DNA of 49,315 nucleotides from Pseudoxanthomonas mexicana (GTDB lineage: Bacteria > Pseudomonadota > Gammaproteobacteria > Xanthomonadales > Xanthomonadaceae). The notes under the pieces were generated by a model. That model was not told the origin of the DNA. It saw only the letters and a program-made list of their open reading frames with translations, and searched no databases. Positions 8,181-14,981 of the stretch are shown here, in pieces (within the stretch, counting starts at the first letter, position 1; every line of letters begins with the position of its first letter). A program made the translations under genes and the position numbers. The stretch covers positions 1-49,315 of the forward strand of contig NZ_LSIF01000040.1 in the NCBI RefSeq assembly GCF_001556105.1, in the 5' to 3' direction.

Positions 8181-8525
8181 GTGACATTCGGGGGGCGAGA
8201 TGGCCTGTCGAGCCCCATCGATGGAGCCCGGAATCCCTCGCGCAAGGCTCGGAATGTCACGCGTCGGGCGCGGAAAGCCATCGATGGCATGCCGAGGGCC
8301 ATACCCGGCACTCGGAGGGCGATCGACGGGATCTACTGTGAGACGGATGACCATCAGAAAGCCATCGATGGCACATTGAAAGCGATCGATGGCATTCGGA
8401 AACCCATCGATGGCTTTCAACGTGAGACACGCCGGGCTCCGAACGCGATCGATGGAGCTCGGAATGCCATCCGCACCGATGGATGTGAGACCGGACGACG
8501 GTCCGTCGCGACCGTGGGGCAGTAA
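8181..8525 (+). CDS. Candidate heptapeptide-repeat protein ([A/P]IDGxx[K/N/R] repeats)
   Basis: The GTG at 8181 follows GGAGG (8168-8172) by eight bases, and the frame runs 114 codons to TAA at 8523. After VTFG come 15 seven-residue units, the clearest being PIDGARN, AIDGMPR, AIDGTLK, AIDGIRK, PIDGFQR and AIDGARN. Three variant units begin with ET (8340, 8424, 8487). Differences between units are often silent in this frame: GCC/GCG, GGC/GGA/GGG, and ACG/ACA/ACC after GAG. That pattern favours translation on the plus strand. The product would be very basic (many Arg/Lys) with no signal peptide or membrane segment. No family is recognised. The alternative is a non-coding 21-bp array; the codon pattern and ribosome site make coding possible, not proven. 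Confidence 0.42.
   Translation: MTFGGRDGLSSPIDGARNPSRKARNVTRRARKAIDGMPRAIPGTRRAIDGIYCETDDHQKAIDGTLKAIDGIRKPIDGFQRETRRAPNAIDGARNAIRTDGCETGRRSVATVGQ
8193..8507. repeat. 21-bp degenerate tandem repeat array, about 15 units
   Basis: The core ATCGAT (or one-base variants) starts at 8217, 8280, 8322, 8364, 8385, 8406, 8448 and 8469. Every spacing (63, 42, 42, 21, 21, 42, 21) is a multiple of 21. Written from 8214 the consensus unit is roughly G-C-S-ATCGATGG-C-N-N-T-CGGAA-N. Intermediate units keep the tail CGGAA/CGGAA-like end but have lost the core. Eight-base TGTGAGAC or CGTGAGAC occurs at three unit joins (about 8337, 8421, 8484). The array fills the 440-bp space between the VOC gene and the tail-tube-like gene. 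It is richer in A+T than the flanks. It is not a CRISPR: units abut without spacers. Confidence 0.9.
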
Positions 8526-8529
8526 CGCC

Positions 8530-8874
8530 CTAGCCCGCCGCCTGCTGACCGATCCAGAGACGGTTGCCGTCCGGGTCGTCGATGCGGAATTCGCGCATGC
8601 CGTAGAAGGTGTCGTCCAGGTCGGGGACGTCGAGGCCGTTCTCGCGCGCCTGCCGGTGGAACGCCGCGATGTCGTCCGGATGCACCGCACCGCGCGGCGC
8701 GTCTGGATTCACGTTGATCGACTGGTCCAGCATCACCCGGCACTCGCCCCAGCGCAGCTTCGCCCAGCCCCAATCGTCACGCCGGTCCTCGACGGTGAAA
8801 CCCAGTTGCTCGTAGAACGCGATCGCCCGCGGCAGATGGCGGACGGGTTGCATGGGGATGATGCGTGGGGACAT
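8530..8874 (-). CDS. VOC family (glyoxalase/bleomycin-resistance-like) protein
   Basis: A 114-residue single vicinal-oxygen-chelate domain. It has MQPVRHLPRAIAFYEQLGFTVE at the start, a middle IAAFHRQARENG helix, and the closing MREFRIDDPDGNRLWIGQ, where Glu and the DPDGN turn are typical. Such proteins form dimers that use a metal to act on glyoxalase-type substrates or to sequester antibiotics. Substrate cannot be told from sequence. It is transcribed leftwards, upstream of the 21-bp array and the tail-tube-like gene, with a palindromic repeat just before its start. Confidence 0.85.
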   Translation of the reverse strand: MSPRIIPMQPVRHLPRAIAFYEQLGFTVEDRRDDWGWAKLRWGECRVMLDQSINVNPDAPRGAVHPDDIAAFHRQARENGLDVPDLDDTFYGMREFRIDDPDGNRLWIGQQAAG

Positions 8875-8890
8875 GCAGGCGTGCTCCTAC

Positions 8891-8977
8891 GTAGGATGGG
8901 TTAAGCGAAGCGATACCCATCGTCAAGAAAATCGTCGTCCGAGATGATGGGTATCGCCTTCGGCTCCACCCATCCTA
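8891..8977. repeat. Imperfect inverted repeat, REP-like (GTAGGATGGGT type)
   Basis: The left arm begins GTAGGATGGGTTAAGCG (8891) and contains GATACCCATC. The right arm (8945-8977) contains GATGGGTATCGCC and ends ACCCATCCTAC. About 23 bases separate the arms. It lies between the start of the VOC gene and the stop of the next leftward gene. Such elements recur many times in gammaproteobacterial genomes; copy number here is unknown. Confidence 0.7.
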
Positions 8978-8986
8978 CAAAAGCCC

Positions 8987-9445
8987 CTACGTTCCGCCGG
9001 TTTGCAAGGCTTGCCCCAACGCTTCGGCAAACAGGGCGATGCACGACGGGTCGGCAACAAGGTGCAGATTGCCCGTCAACGCGCCGATGGAAAAGCGGAT
9101 GCTCGCGACAGGTTTTCCGACGTCGAAATTCACGTTCTCGACAGGACCGAATCGGAGACACAACCGCTGTCCTGGTACCGCCAGTTCGAACACAGCGTCC
9201 AGGCGCGAAGAAACAAGTGCTTCCAGGCGGCCATCCAGCCAGGCCACCAGATGGCGGTGCAATGCCTCAAGCGATGCCGTCGTCAGGAGGAAGCCCTCCA
9301 CAGCTCCCGTGAACGGCTGACCGCGTGCGCTGTTCCAGTCCTGATCCACGAACGCGAGCGTGCATTCCCACTCGGCATCGCTGCACAGGTTCAGGCGCAG
9401 CGTGAGTTCGGATACACCGCGAGTGGACCTGAGCACCGCGTCCAT
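8987..9445 (-). CDS. Hypothetical protein, 152 residues
   Basis: I do not recognise a named family. The protein (MDAVLRSTRGVSELTLRLNL...GQALQTGGT) is soluble-looking and rich in beta-strand pattern: CTLAFVDQDW, AVEGFLLTTASLEALHRHLVAWLDG, DAVFELAVPGQRLCLRFG, ASIRFSIGALTGNLHLVAD. The ATG at 9445 is preceded by GGGAGAAGG at a good distance. Longer in-frame starts overlap the upstream gene. It follows that gene by 14 bp, so the two likely form one transcript. Confidence 0.68.
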   Translation of the reverse strand: MDAVLRSTRGVSELTLRLNLCSDAEWECTLAFVDQDWNSARGQPFTGAVEGFLLTTASLEALHRHLVAWLDGRLEALVSSRLDAVFELAVPGQRLCLRFGPVENVNFDVGKPVASIRFSIGALTGNLHLVADPSCIALFAEALGQALQTGGT

Positions 9446-9459
9446 ATCCCTTCTCCCGC

Positions 9460-9795
9460 TCACCTCTTCCTGCACAGCGTTCGCGATACGCGCGGCCAGC
9501 ATGCCACTCCCACCAGGGCCGATCCGCACATCACCAGCAAGGCGCCCGAGGCCATGCCGAAGAACACACCCTCGGTCTGCTGAAGGAACAACCATTCCAG
9601 CTTCCAGCGCAGACCCTTCAGTGTCGCCAGTGTCGCGTCATCACGGGGAAGCATCTGCCTGAGGTCGTGATACTCCTTGACCAATCCCTGACTCAGGAAC
9701 GGCGGGTCAGCAAACAGAGGCCAAGCCCACACCAACACGATAATGCCGGCCACGATCTGCAGGACCCCAATGCAGAGCACCAGGAACTCCGACAT
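9460..9795 (-). CDS. Hypothetical small membrane protein, 111 residues
   Basis: The start MSEFLVLCIGVLQIVAGIIVLVWAWPLF gives one membrane span (about 4-24). A second lies near FFGMASGALLVMCGSALVGVACW (about 80-103). The middle is a charged loop with LPRDDATLATLKGLRWKLEWLFLQQTEG. No family is recognised. The frame is open 16 codons upstream of the ATG at 9795, but the membrane-type start fits best. It is paired with the unknown gene 14 bp downstream. Confidence 0.65.
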   Translation of the reverse strand: MSEFLVLCIGVLQIVAGIIVLVWAWPLFADPPFLSQGLVKEYHDLRQMLPRDDATLATLKGLRWKLEWLFLQQTEGVFFGMASGALLVMCGSALVGVACWPRVSRTLCRKR

Positions 9796-9852
9796 TCCGG
9801 CAGTGCCCGGCGAGCTGGTTGGACATGGCGCCTGCGAAACCAAACGTCCGCC

Positions 9853-10092
9853 TTACACCTCGGCCCACACCACATCGATCCCTTCCGATTCACCCACCGC
9901 CGTGCGCAGCAGGGCGACGAAGTCCGCGCTGGCGCCGAGGCTTTCGAGCGCGTCGATGGCGGTGTGCTCGACGTAGTAGTCCTGGTCCGTCGAGGACTCC
10001 TCTTCCATGTGGTCGACCAGCAACTGGAAGTCTTCCTGCGAGATCGTGCCCAGCGTACGGCCACTGTCCTTTTCCGTCAGACGAATGCTCAT
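9853..10092 (-). CDS. Small acidic conserved protein, 79 residues, unknown function
   Basis: MSIRLTEKDSGRTLGTISQEDFQLLVDHMEEESSTDQDYYVEHTAIDALE... is a compact soluble acidic protein. The ATG at 10092 has AAGGAG (revcomp of about 10106-10111) at a suitable distance. Similar short proteins with LVDHMEEESSTD-like centres are, to my memory, common in xanthomonads, but I cannot name a function. The gene stands alone between the membrane protein gene and the SRPBCC gene. Confidence 0.75.
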   Translation of the reverse strand: MSIRLTEKDSGRTLGTISQEDFQLLVDHMEEESSTDQDYYVEHTAIDALESLGASADFVALLRTAVGESEGIDVVWAEV

Positions 10093-10126
10093 GCGGTCCT
10101 GCTCTCCTTGAGGGATGTGATGAAAC

Positions 10127-10681
10127 TCAACGCGACGGGGTCGATGCCGGCGGTGGTGCGCCGAGGAACGTCGCCAGGCCGCCCAGCTGCACGCCCTGCA
10201 CCTTGTCGACGGCCGGCGCGAATTTACCCAGATCATCGGGCGTATAGCCGCCAACGCGATACCACAGGGTGATGCGGGTACCGCCCTTCTCTTCGGCGAA
10301 GCGCCATTCCAGCGCACCGTGCAGGCCCATGCCCTGCAGCGGGCCGAGGCCGCCGGTCATGCGCAGCAGCGTGCCGGGATCGGTGAAGGTCACCGTCATG
10401 TGCCACGCCTGCTGCGCGCCGTTGATCTCGCAGAAGCAGCCGCCGGCCTTGTCGCTGATCGACAGCTTCGAGGCATCGCCCCACCACGTGTGATCCGCCG
10501 GCCACCAGCGACCGACGTCGTTCACCAGCGCGGCATACGCCGCCTGCGGCGTGGCCGGGACCCACGCCGAATGCTCGAGGGTAAAGCCCTGGGGCCTCGC
10601 ATCCTTGACCTCGGCATACGCCGGCATTGCGACCGCAACCGACAACAACGCCAAGCGTGCGGTAGTGAAGATCACTTTCAT
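10127..10681 (-). CDS. Secreted SRPBCC (START-like) domain protein
   Basis: A 184-residue protein with a Sec signal peptide (MKVIFTTARLALLSVAVAMPAYA, cleavage after AYA). An SRPBCC fold follows: FTLEHSAWVPATPQAAYAALVNDVGRWWPADHTWWG, then CFCEINGAQQAWHMTVTFTDPGTLLRMTGGLGPLQGMG and GALEWRFAEEKGGTRITLWYRVGGY. The fold makes a deep hydrophobic pocket for lipid-like ligands. Export makes a periplasmic role likely, but no ligand is indicated. It is a single gene, 35 bp upstream of the small acidic gene. Confidence 0.83.
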   Translation of the reverse strand: MKVIFTTARLALLSVAVAMPAYAEVKDARPQGFTLEHSAWVPATPQAAYAALVNDVGRWWPADHTWWGDASKLSISDKAGGCFCEINGAQQAWHMTVTFTDPGTLLRMTGGLGPLQGMGLHGALEWRFAEEKGGTRITLWYRVGGYTPDDLGKFAPAVDKVQGVQLGGLATFLGAPPPASTPSR

Positions 10682-10794
10682 TGGCTGCCGTGCATCGATG
10701 CCGAGGAAACATCAGGCATTCGACCCGTTTGTTCCGTACTGTGCAAGCAGGCCCGCCTGTATTCGGCGACGTGGGCCGCCCTCCATTAACTCCC

Positions 10795-10814
10795 GGGGGC
10801 CGCTAGCGGCCCCC
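10795..10814. terminator. Perfect GC palindrome after the secreted CRIVDTR protein gene
   Basis: GGGGGCCGCTAGCGGCCCCC is a perfect palindrome 26 bp beyond the stop of the leftward gene. It can form a strong hairpin in either direction. No T run follows on the minus strand. Confidence 0.5.
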
Positions 10815-10840
10815 GTGCAACGTACTGAAGCTTCAGGCGA

Positions 10841-11929
10841 TCAGCGACCCGGCACGCGGCAGCAGGTGCGTGACGCGCGCAACTCGGCCGCACCGCCCGA
10901 GTTGTTCTGTGCCGAACAAGTACCGTTCTTGAAGAAAACGAAGGGCATCTGCCAGGTCTGCGATTCGCAGTTCGTAGCGGTCTGGGTGTAGCCGGCGGGG
11001 CAAGCGGGAGCGACGGAATTGGCGGTAGCGCCCGCTGCCACGCTGGTGATCGTGCTCGTCGTATCCACGCACTGCAGCGCCGTGGCAAGCGGGGGTGCGA
11101 AGTAGCCGACGATATCGACCACGTAGTGCGATTGCGCCAACGAATAAATGCTGAAGTCGAACGAACCCAGCGGATTCGGAATCTGCACGATGAGTGCGTT
11201 GTTGACGACGTCACCCGCCGTGTAATTCACGCTGGCGGTGGAGGGCTGCGTCGTAGCGTAGGGATATACCGTGGCGTAGCCGGCCCCGTTCGGTACAACC
11301 GCAGTGACGTTCACCGCGATGGCGGTCGCCACCAGGCCCAGCGTACCGCAGTTGGTTGCACTGCCGCCCTGCGCGCTGAAATTGCTCGCATTGACGCCAA
11401 GGAAGTTGCGCGTCGCGTTCGCGTTGATGGCACCTGCCGACGTGCTGCGCGTATCGACGATGCGGCATGGCGCGACTGGCGTATACACGAGATCGTTGTT
11501 GAGGGCGCCCAGCACCTTCGGCGTGACATCCTGGTTGCGGGCAAGCTTGGTGATCATCTGGTCATCACTGACCTCTACGCCATTGCCACCCAGCTCCGCC
11601 ATCGCACCTTCGAACGTATCGCGCTTCAGGGCGTTGCGGAAATTGTCGCCATCCACCAGGCCAAAGTTCGGCCCCATGCGCCCAGCCCACACCTTCACCG
11701 GAACACCGTAGACGCGCTCCACGTAGTTGCCCCACTTGGCGACGAAGGCGCGCGTCAGCGCTGCGCGTTCCTGGGGCGATGCACTGCTCCCCGTCCGTAC
11801 CGCCTGCTGGGCTACCGCCTTTCCGGTTGCAGCGGGAACACCAGGAGCAGCGGTGCGCGACTGGGCTGAAACATGCAACGGCAGGGCAAATGCCAACAGC
11901 AGAGCAGATCGGACAGTCAACGACGTCAT
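10841..11929 (-). CDS. Secreted protein with a CRIVDTR beta module, 362 residues
   Basis: The signal peptide is MTSLTVRSALLLAFALPLHVSAQS. Residues about 40-160 form a family-specific region (FVAKWGNYVERVYGVPVKVWAGRMG). From about 165 there is a module beginning YTPVAPCRIVDTR, then AIAVNVTAVVPNGAGYATVYPY, PSTASVNYTAGDVVNNALIVQI, and SHYVVDIVGYFAPP. That pattern is known from surface proteins, often actinobacterial, as a tandem PxRxxDTR repeat. The last 60 residues are Cys-rich (six Cys) and may be a disulphide-bound cap. Function is unknown; a surface or secreted role is inferred. The ATG at 11929 follows GGAG and precedes the signal peptide; the longer frame lacks one. Confidence 0.78.
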   Translation of the reverse strand: MTSLTVRSALLLAFALPLHVSAQSRTAAPGVPAATGKAVAQQAVRTGSSASPQERAALTRAFVAKWGNYVERVYGVPVKVWAGRMGPNFGLVDGDNFRNALKRDTFEGAMAELGGNGVEVSDDQMITKLARNQDVTPKVLGALNNDLVYTPVAPCRIVDTRSTSAGAINANATRNFLGVNASNFSAQGGSATNCGTLGLVATAIAVNVTAVVPNGAGYATVYPYATTQPSTASVNYTAGDVVNNALIVQIPNPLGSFDFSIYSLAQSHYVVDIVGYFAPPLATALQCVDTTSTITSVAAGATANSVAPACPAGYTQTATNCESQTWQMPFVFFKNGTCSAQNNSGGAAELRASRTCCRVPGR

Positions 11930-12077
11930 AGGAGAGCTCCAGAAGGAAAGAGGTGGTAGCGGTCGTGTTCCGCTACCTTCCATAACGAAGAATGAACGCG
12001 CCAAGGGACACGCGTAGGCAACAGGGCGCCACGCGCGAGTACGCGACCTCCGATATCGGGCTTCCGCTCGCCGAGGC

Positions 12078-12989
12078 TCAGCCGCCCGCGGGCGTGGTAC
12101 AGAAGCGCTGGCGATACTCCTTCGCCTTGGGCATCAGCGCGGTCAGGTTCTGGATGCGCGTGCCGGGATTGGGATGGGTCGACGAGAACTCCGGCGGCGC
12201 CTGGCCACCGCTGGCTTCGCTCATGCGCTGCCACAGCGGCACGGCTTCTTCCGGATTGAAGCAGGCCGCCGCCGCCAGCATGAGGCCGACTTCATCGGCC
12301 TGCGTCTCGTGTTCGCGCGCATACGGCAGCAGGTAGCCGTAGCCCATCGCGGACATCACCATCTGTTGCTGTTGCGGGTCCATGCCGCTCATCGCGCCGG
12401 CCATCTGGCCGATCTGCGTCAGCTTCTGCTGCGACATGCGTTGCGCACCGTGGCGCAGCAGCGCATGGGCGATCTCGTGGCCCATCACCACCGCCACGGC
12501 ATCGGCATTCTTCGCCACCGGCAGCAGGCCGGTGTAGACGGCCATCTTGCCGCCAAGCAGGCAGAACGCATTGGCCTGCTCGGACTCGATGACGTTGACG
12601 TCCCAGTCGAAGGTCTTCCAGTTGCCGCTGGGCTGGGTGCCCTTCTCCGCCGCGATGGCGGCCTCGACCTCGGGAATCCTGGCGATCAGCCGCTGGGCGA
12701 TCGTGCGCACCTGCTGTGCGACCTGCGAATTCGGATCGACCGGACGCTCCTGCTGCAGGATCTCCTGGTAGGCCTGCAGGCCCAGCGCCTTTTCCTCCTC
12801 CACGCCGATGGAATTGTCGATCAGCACCTTCTCGCCGGTGTAGGGGTCGACCACGCGGTTGTTGAGGTAGTAGCAGCCGCCGTAGACCAGGAATCCCAAC
12901 AGGATCAGCCAGCGCAGGTTGCCCAGCCCGCCACCGCGACGCCCGCCGCCCTGGCCGTATTGCGAGCGCCCGTTAGGATCTTGCCTCAT
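12078..12989 (-). CDS. M48-family metallopeptidase, membrane-anchored, periplasmic type
   Basis: A 303-residue protein with a Gly/Arg-rich cytosolic start. One membrane span follows (NLRWLILLGFLVYGGCYYL, about 24-42), then an M48 peptidase domain with HEIAHALLRHG and the downstream EHETQADEVG that supplies the third zinc ligand. The substrate-side NAFCLLGGKMAVYTGLL is typical of the Oma1/LoiP/BepA branch, which acts in envelope quality control. It lacks the TPR domain of BepA. GTG (12992) and ATG (12989) are adjacent; ATG gives better spacing from AGGGAGAGG. It lies 17 bp after the SUMF1-like gene and is probably cotranscribed. Confidence 0.88.
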   Translation of the reverse strand: MRQDPNGRSQYGQGGGRRGGGLGNLRWLILLGFLVYGGCYYLNNRVVDPYTGEKVLIDNSIGVEEEKALGLQAYQEILQQERPVDPNSQVAQQVRTIAQRLIARIPEVEAAIAAEKGTQPSGNWKTFDWDVNVIESEQANAFCLLGGKMAVYTGLLPVAKNADAVAVVMGHEIAHALLRHGAQRMSQQKLTQIGQMAGAMSGMDPQQQQMVMSAMGYGYLLPYAREHETQADEVGLMLAAAACFNPEEAVPLWQRMSEASGGQAPPEFSSTHPNPGTRIQNLTALMPKAKEYRQRFCTTPAGG

Positions 12990-13006
12990 CACCCTCTCCC
13001 TGGCGG

Positions 13007-14845
13007 CTAGATGCCGCGAACGACGCGGAAGCCCACCCGCGCATTAGTCATATCCGAATCCGAGGACGAACGCCACGCGGCGCGCGCCTGCGCCGGCGAA
13101 CTGGCCCAGGAGCCGCCCCGCACCACCCGCGACCGGCAGCCGGGATTGAACCACGCCGCGCCATCGGCCGGCGCGCGCCGGTAGCTGGCGTGCCAGCAGT
13201 CGCCGACCCATTCGCTGGTGTTGCCGCCCAGGTCCTTCAGGCCGAACGCATTGGCGCGGAAGCGGCCTACCGGCGCGGGCCCCCAGTAGCCATCGCCATA
13301 GCCGACGAAGGCGTTGTTCCAGGTGCGCCCGCTGGGCGAGGCGTCGTTGCCGCCGGTCAGGTTGCCGAACCCGCGCGGCGGCTGGCCATTGCCCCACGGG
13401 TAGCGGCCCTGTTCGCCGGCGCGCAGCGCGTACTCGAACTCGGCCTCGCTGGGCAGGCGGTAGCTGTGGCCGGTCTGCCCCGCCAGCCATTCGGCGTAGG
13501 CTTCAGCGTCGTACACGCTGACATGCAGCACGGGCATGTCGTCGCTGGCGGGCTGGCCGGCGTAATCGGACTGCCAGTCCACGCCGCTGCGGCGCACGAA
13601 GTTGCCGCTGCGCTCGTCGTACACCACCGAATGGCCACGACGCGTGGCACGTGGACGATACTGGGTGGCCTCGACGAACCGGCGGAACTCGCCCACCGTC
13701 ACCGCGTGCCGCGCCATCGCGAAGCCGCGATCGAAGCGCACGTAATGGGCGGGCTTTTCGGCATCGGCCGCATTGGCCTCGTCGGCGGCGGCGCCCATGC
13801 TGAAGCCCCCGTGCGGGACCACGACCATTGCCGGCCCGCGACCGCCATGATGCAGCGCGTCAGTAAAGGCCTGTCCCGGGCGGAACAGGCCGTAGTGGGT
13901 GGCCAGGTCGATGCGCAGGCGGAAATCGGCGGCGACGCGATTGCCCGGCTCGGCGATGCGCAGCACCTCCGTCAGCTTGATCCGCGCATCCTTCAGCCCC
14001 AGTGGCGTGGCCATGTCGCGCACGCCGGCATCGCGCAGTTCGATGATCCTCGCCATGCGGACGGCCTCCACGCGAACGCGTGCATCGGCCACCGTCCGGG
14101 CGTCCTCACGCACGGTCCCCGCGCGGTCCAGCCACGTCTGCGCGGTACCGAAATCAGTGGCGTCCGCAGCCTCTTCGGCACGCCGGATCATCGCGCTCTC
14201 GATGGCGGCGATGCCCTGCATCGCGCGCGCCTGTCCCGGCTTCCATTTCAGCACTTCGCGAAAGCCCGCCAGGGCGCCACCGCCGTCCTCACCCAAACGC
14301 CCCTCGCGCAGCGCACGTTCGCTGCCCACGTTCAGCCGGGCCAGCTGGTCGACCTCGTCCACGCGAGCGAGGTAGCCGGTGACCGCAGCATCGCCCGGCG
14401 CCAACGTGCGCGCGACCGCCGCGATCTGCCGCGCACGGCGCAGTGCTTCGGTGCGATCTTCGGCGTGACGCAGTGCCTGCGCACCCTGGTCGAGCAGACG
14501 ATCGAGGCTGCGGCGCAGGCCGCTCTTCGCGCGCGGATCGGCAGGATCGATGCCTTGCAGCGCCAGGTACAGCGGAATCGCATCGTCCGCGGTTTCGAAC
14601 AACCGACCTTCGGACAACGCGCGCGTGGCGCGCTGGTGCGCGTCCGCGGCGTCTTCTGCCGCCAGCACGACCGGCGGCGCGCGCCAGTTCAACTCTTCCA
14701 CGCCGCTGTCGTCGCCGCTGACGGTGACGCTGGGCATGCGCACGGCATCGTCCGCATCGTCCGCGTCACCGGATGGGGCGGCATCGCGCGAACACGCGGC
14801 AAGCCACAGCAGCGACATCAGCAAGGCGGCGGGAATCGCGCGCAA
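13007..14845 (-). CDS. SUMF1/formylglycine-generating-enzyme-like lipoprotein without the catalytic cysteines
   Basis: A 612-residue protein. It has a lipoprotein signal (MRAIPAALLMSLLWLAAC, Cys18) and an acidic linker. An alpha-helical repeat region follows (about 60-330, TPR-like, with ALALQGIDPADPRAKSGLRRSLDRLL). A SUMF1 domain comes last (about 345-612): GGFSMGA, YRLPSEAEFEYALRAG, RYPWGNG, GNTSEWVGDCW, RVVRGGSW, GFRVVRG. True formylglycine-generating enzymes have a Cys pair after GGSY/W; here that stretch is ASSPAQARAAWRSS, so catalysis by that mechanism is unlikely. A binding or scaffold role is inferred. The start appears to be TTG (14845) close behind GGAGG. It heads a pair with the M48 peptidase gene. 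Confidence 0.85.
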   Translation of the reverse strand: MRAIPAALLMSLLWLAACSRDAAPSGDADDADDAVRMPSVTVSGDDSGVEELNWRAPPVVLAAEDAADAHQRATRALSEGRLFETADDAIPLYLALQGIDPADPRAKSGLRRSLDRLLDQGAQALRHAEDRTEALRRARQIAAVARTLAPGDAAVTGYLARVDEVDQLARLNVGSERALREGRLGEDGGGALAGFREVLKWKPGQARAMQGIAAIESAMIRRAEEAADATDFGTAQTWLDRAGTVREDARTVADARVRVEAVRMARIIELRDAGVRDMATPLGLKDARIKLTEVLRIAEPGNRVAADFRLRIDLATHYGLFRPGQAFTDALHHGGRGPAMVVVPHGGFSMGAAADEANAADAEKPAHYVRFDRGFAMARHAVTVGEFRRFVEATQYRPRATRRGHSVVYDERSGNFVRRSGVDWQSDYAGQPASDDMPVLHVSVYDAEAYAEWLAGQTGHSYRLPSEAEFEYALRAGEQGRYPWGNGQPPRGFGNLTGGNDASPSGRTWNNAFVGYGDGYWGPAPVGRFRANAFGLKDLGGNTSEWVGDCWHASYRRAPADGAAWFNPGCRSRVVRGGSWASSPAQARAAWRSSSDSDMTNARVGFRVVRGI

Positions 14846-14981
14846 ACAGCCTCCATGAAGGGCGCCGCCGGCGCCTCATGAGAGAATGCCGGCGGACAAT
14901 ACGGGCAGACGATACTGGCTGAGCCCGGACCTTGGGTTATTGTCGCCTGACTGAGCAAACGACGCATCACGCGGAGAACAC

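Noticed and set aside
8193..8507. CRISPR-like array
   Set aside because: Units are contiguous 21-mers with gradual divergence. There are no unique spacers of constant length and no cas genes.
7647..8690. One 347-codon leftward gene covering the tail-like protein, the array and part of the VOC gene
   Set aside because: Only the last 147 codons match a protein family. The rest is the repeat array read backwards and overlaps the VOC gene. The array has no stops because its phase is a multiple of three.
8901..9161. An 86-codon leftward ORF across the inverted repeat
   Set aside because: It begins inside the next gene in another frame and ends in the REP-like element, with no ribosome site or family resemblance.
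12078..13010. Possible second HtpX
   Set aside because: It has HExxH, but only one membrane span and the LLGGKMAVYTGLL segment. It belongs to the periplasmic M48 branch, not to HtpX.
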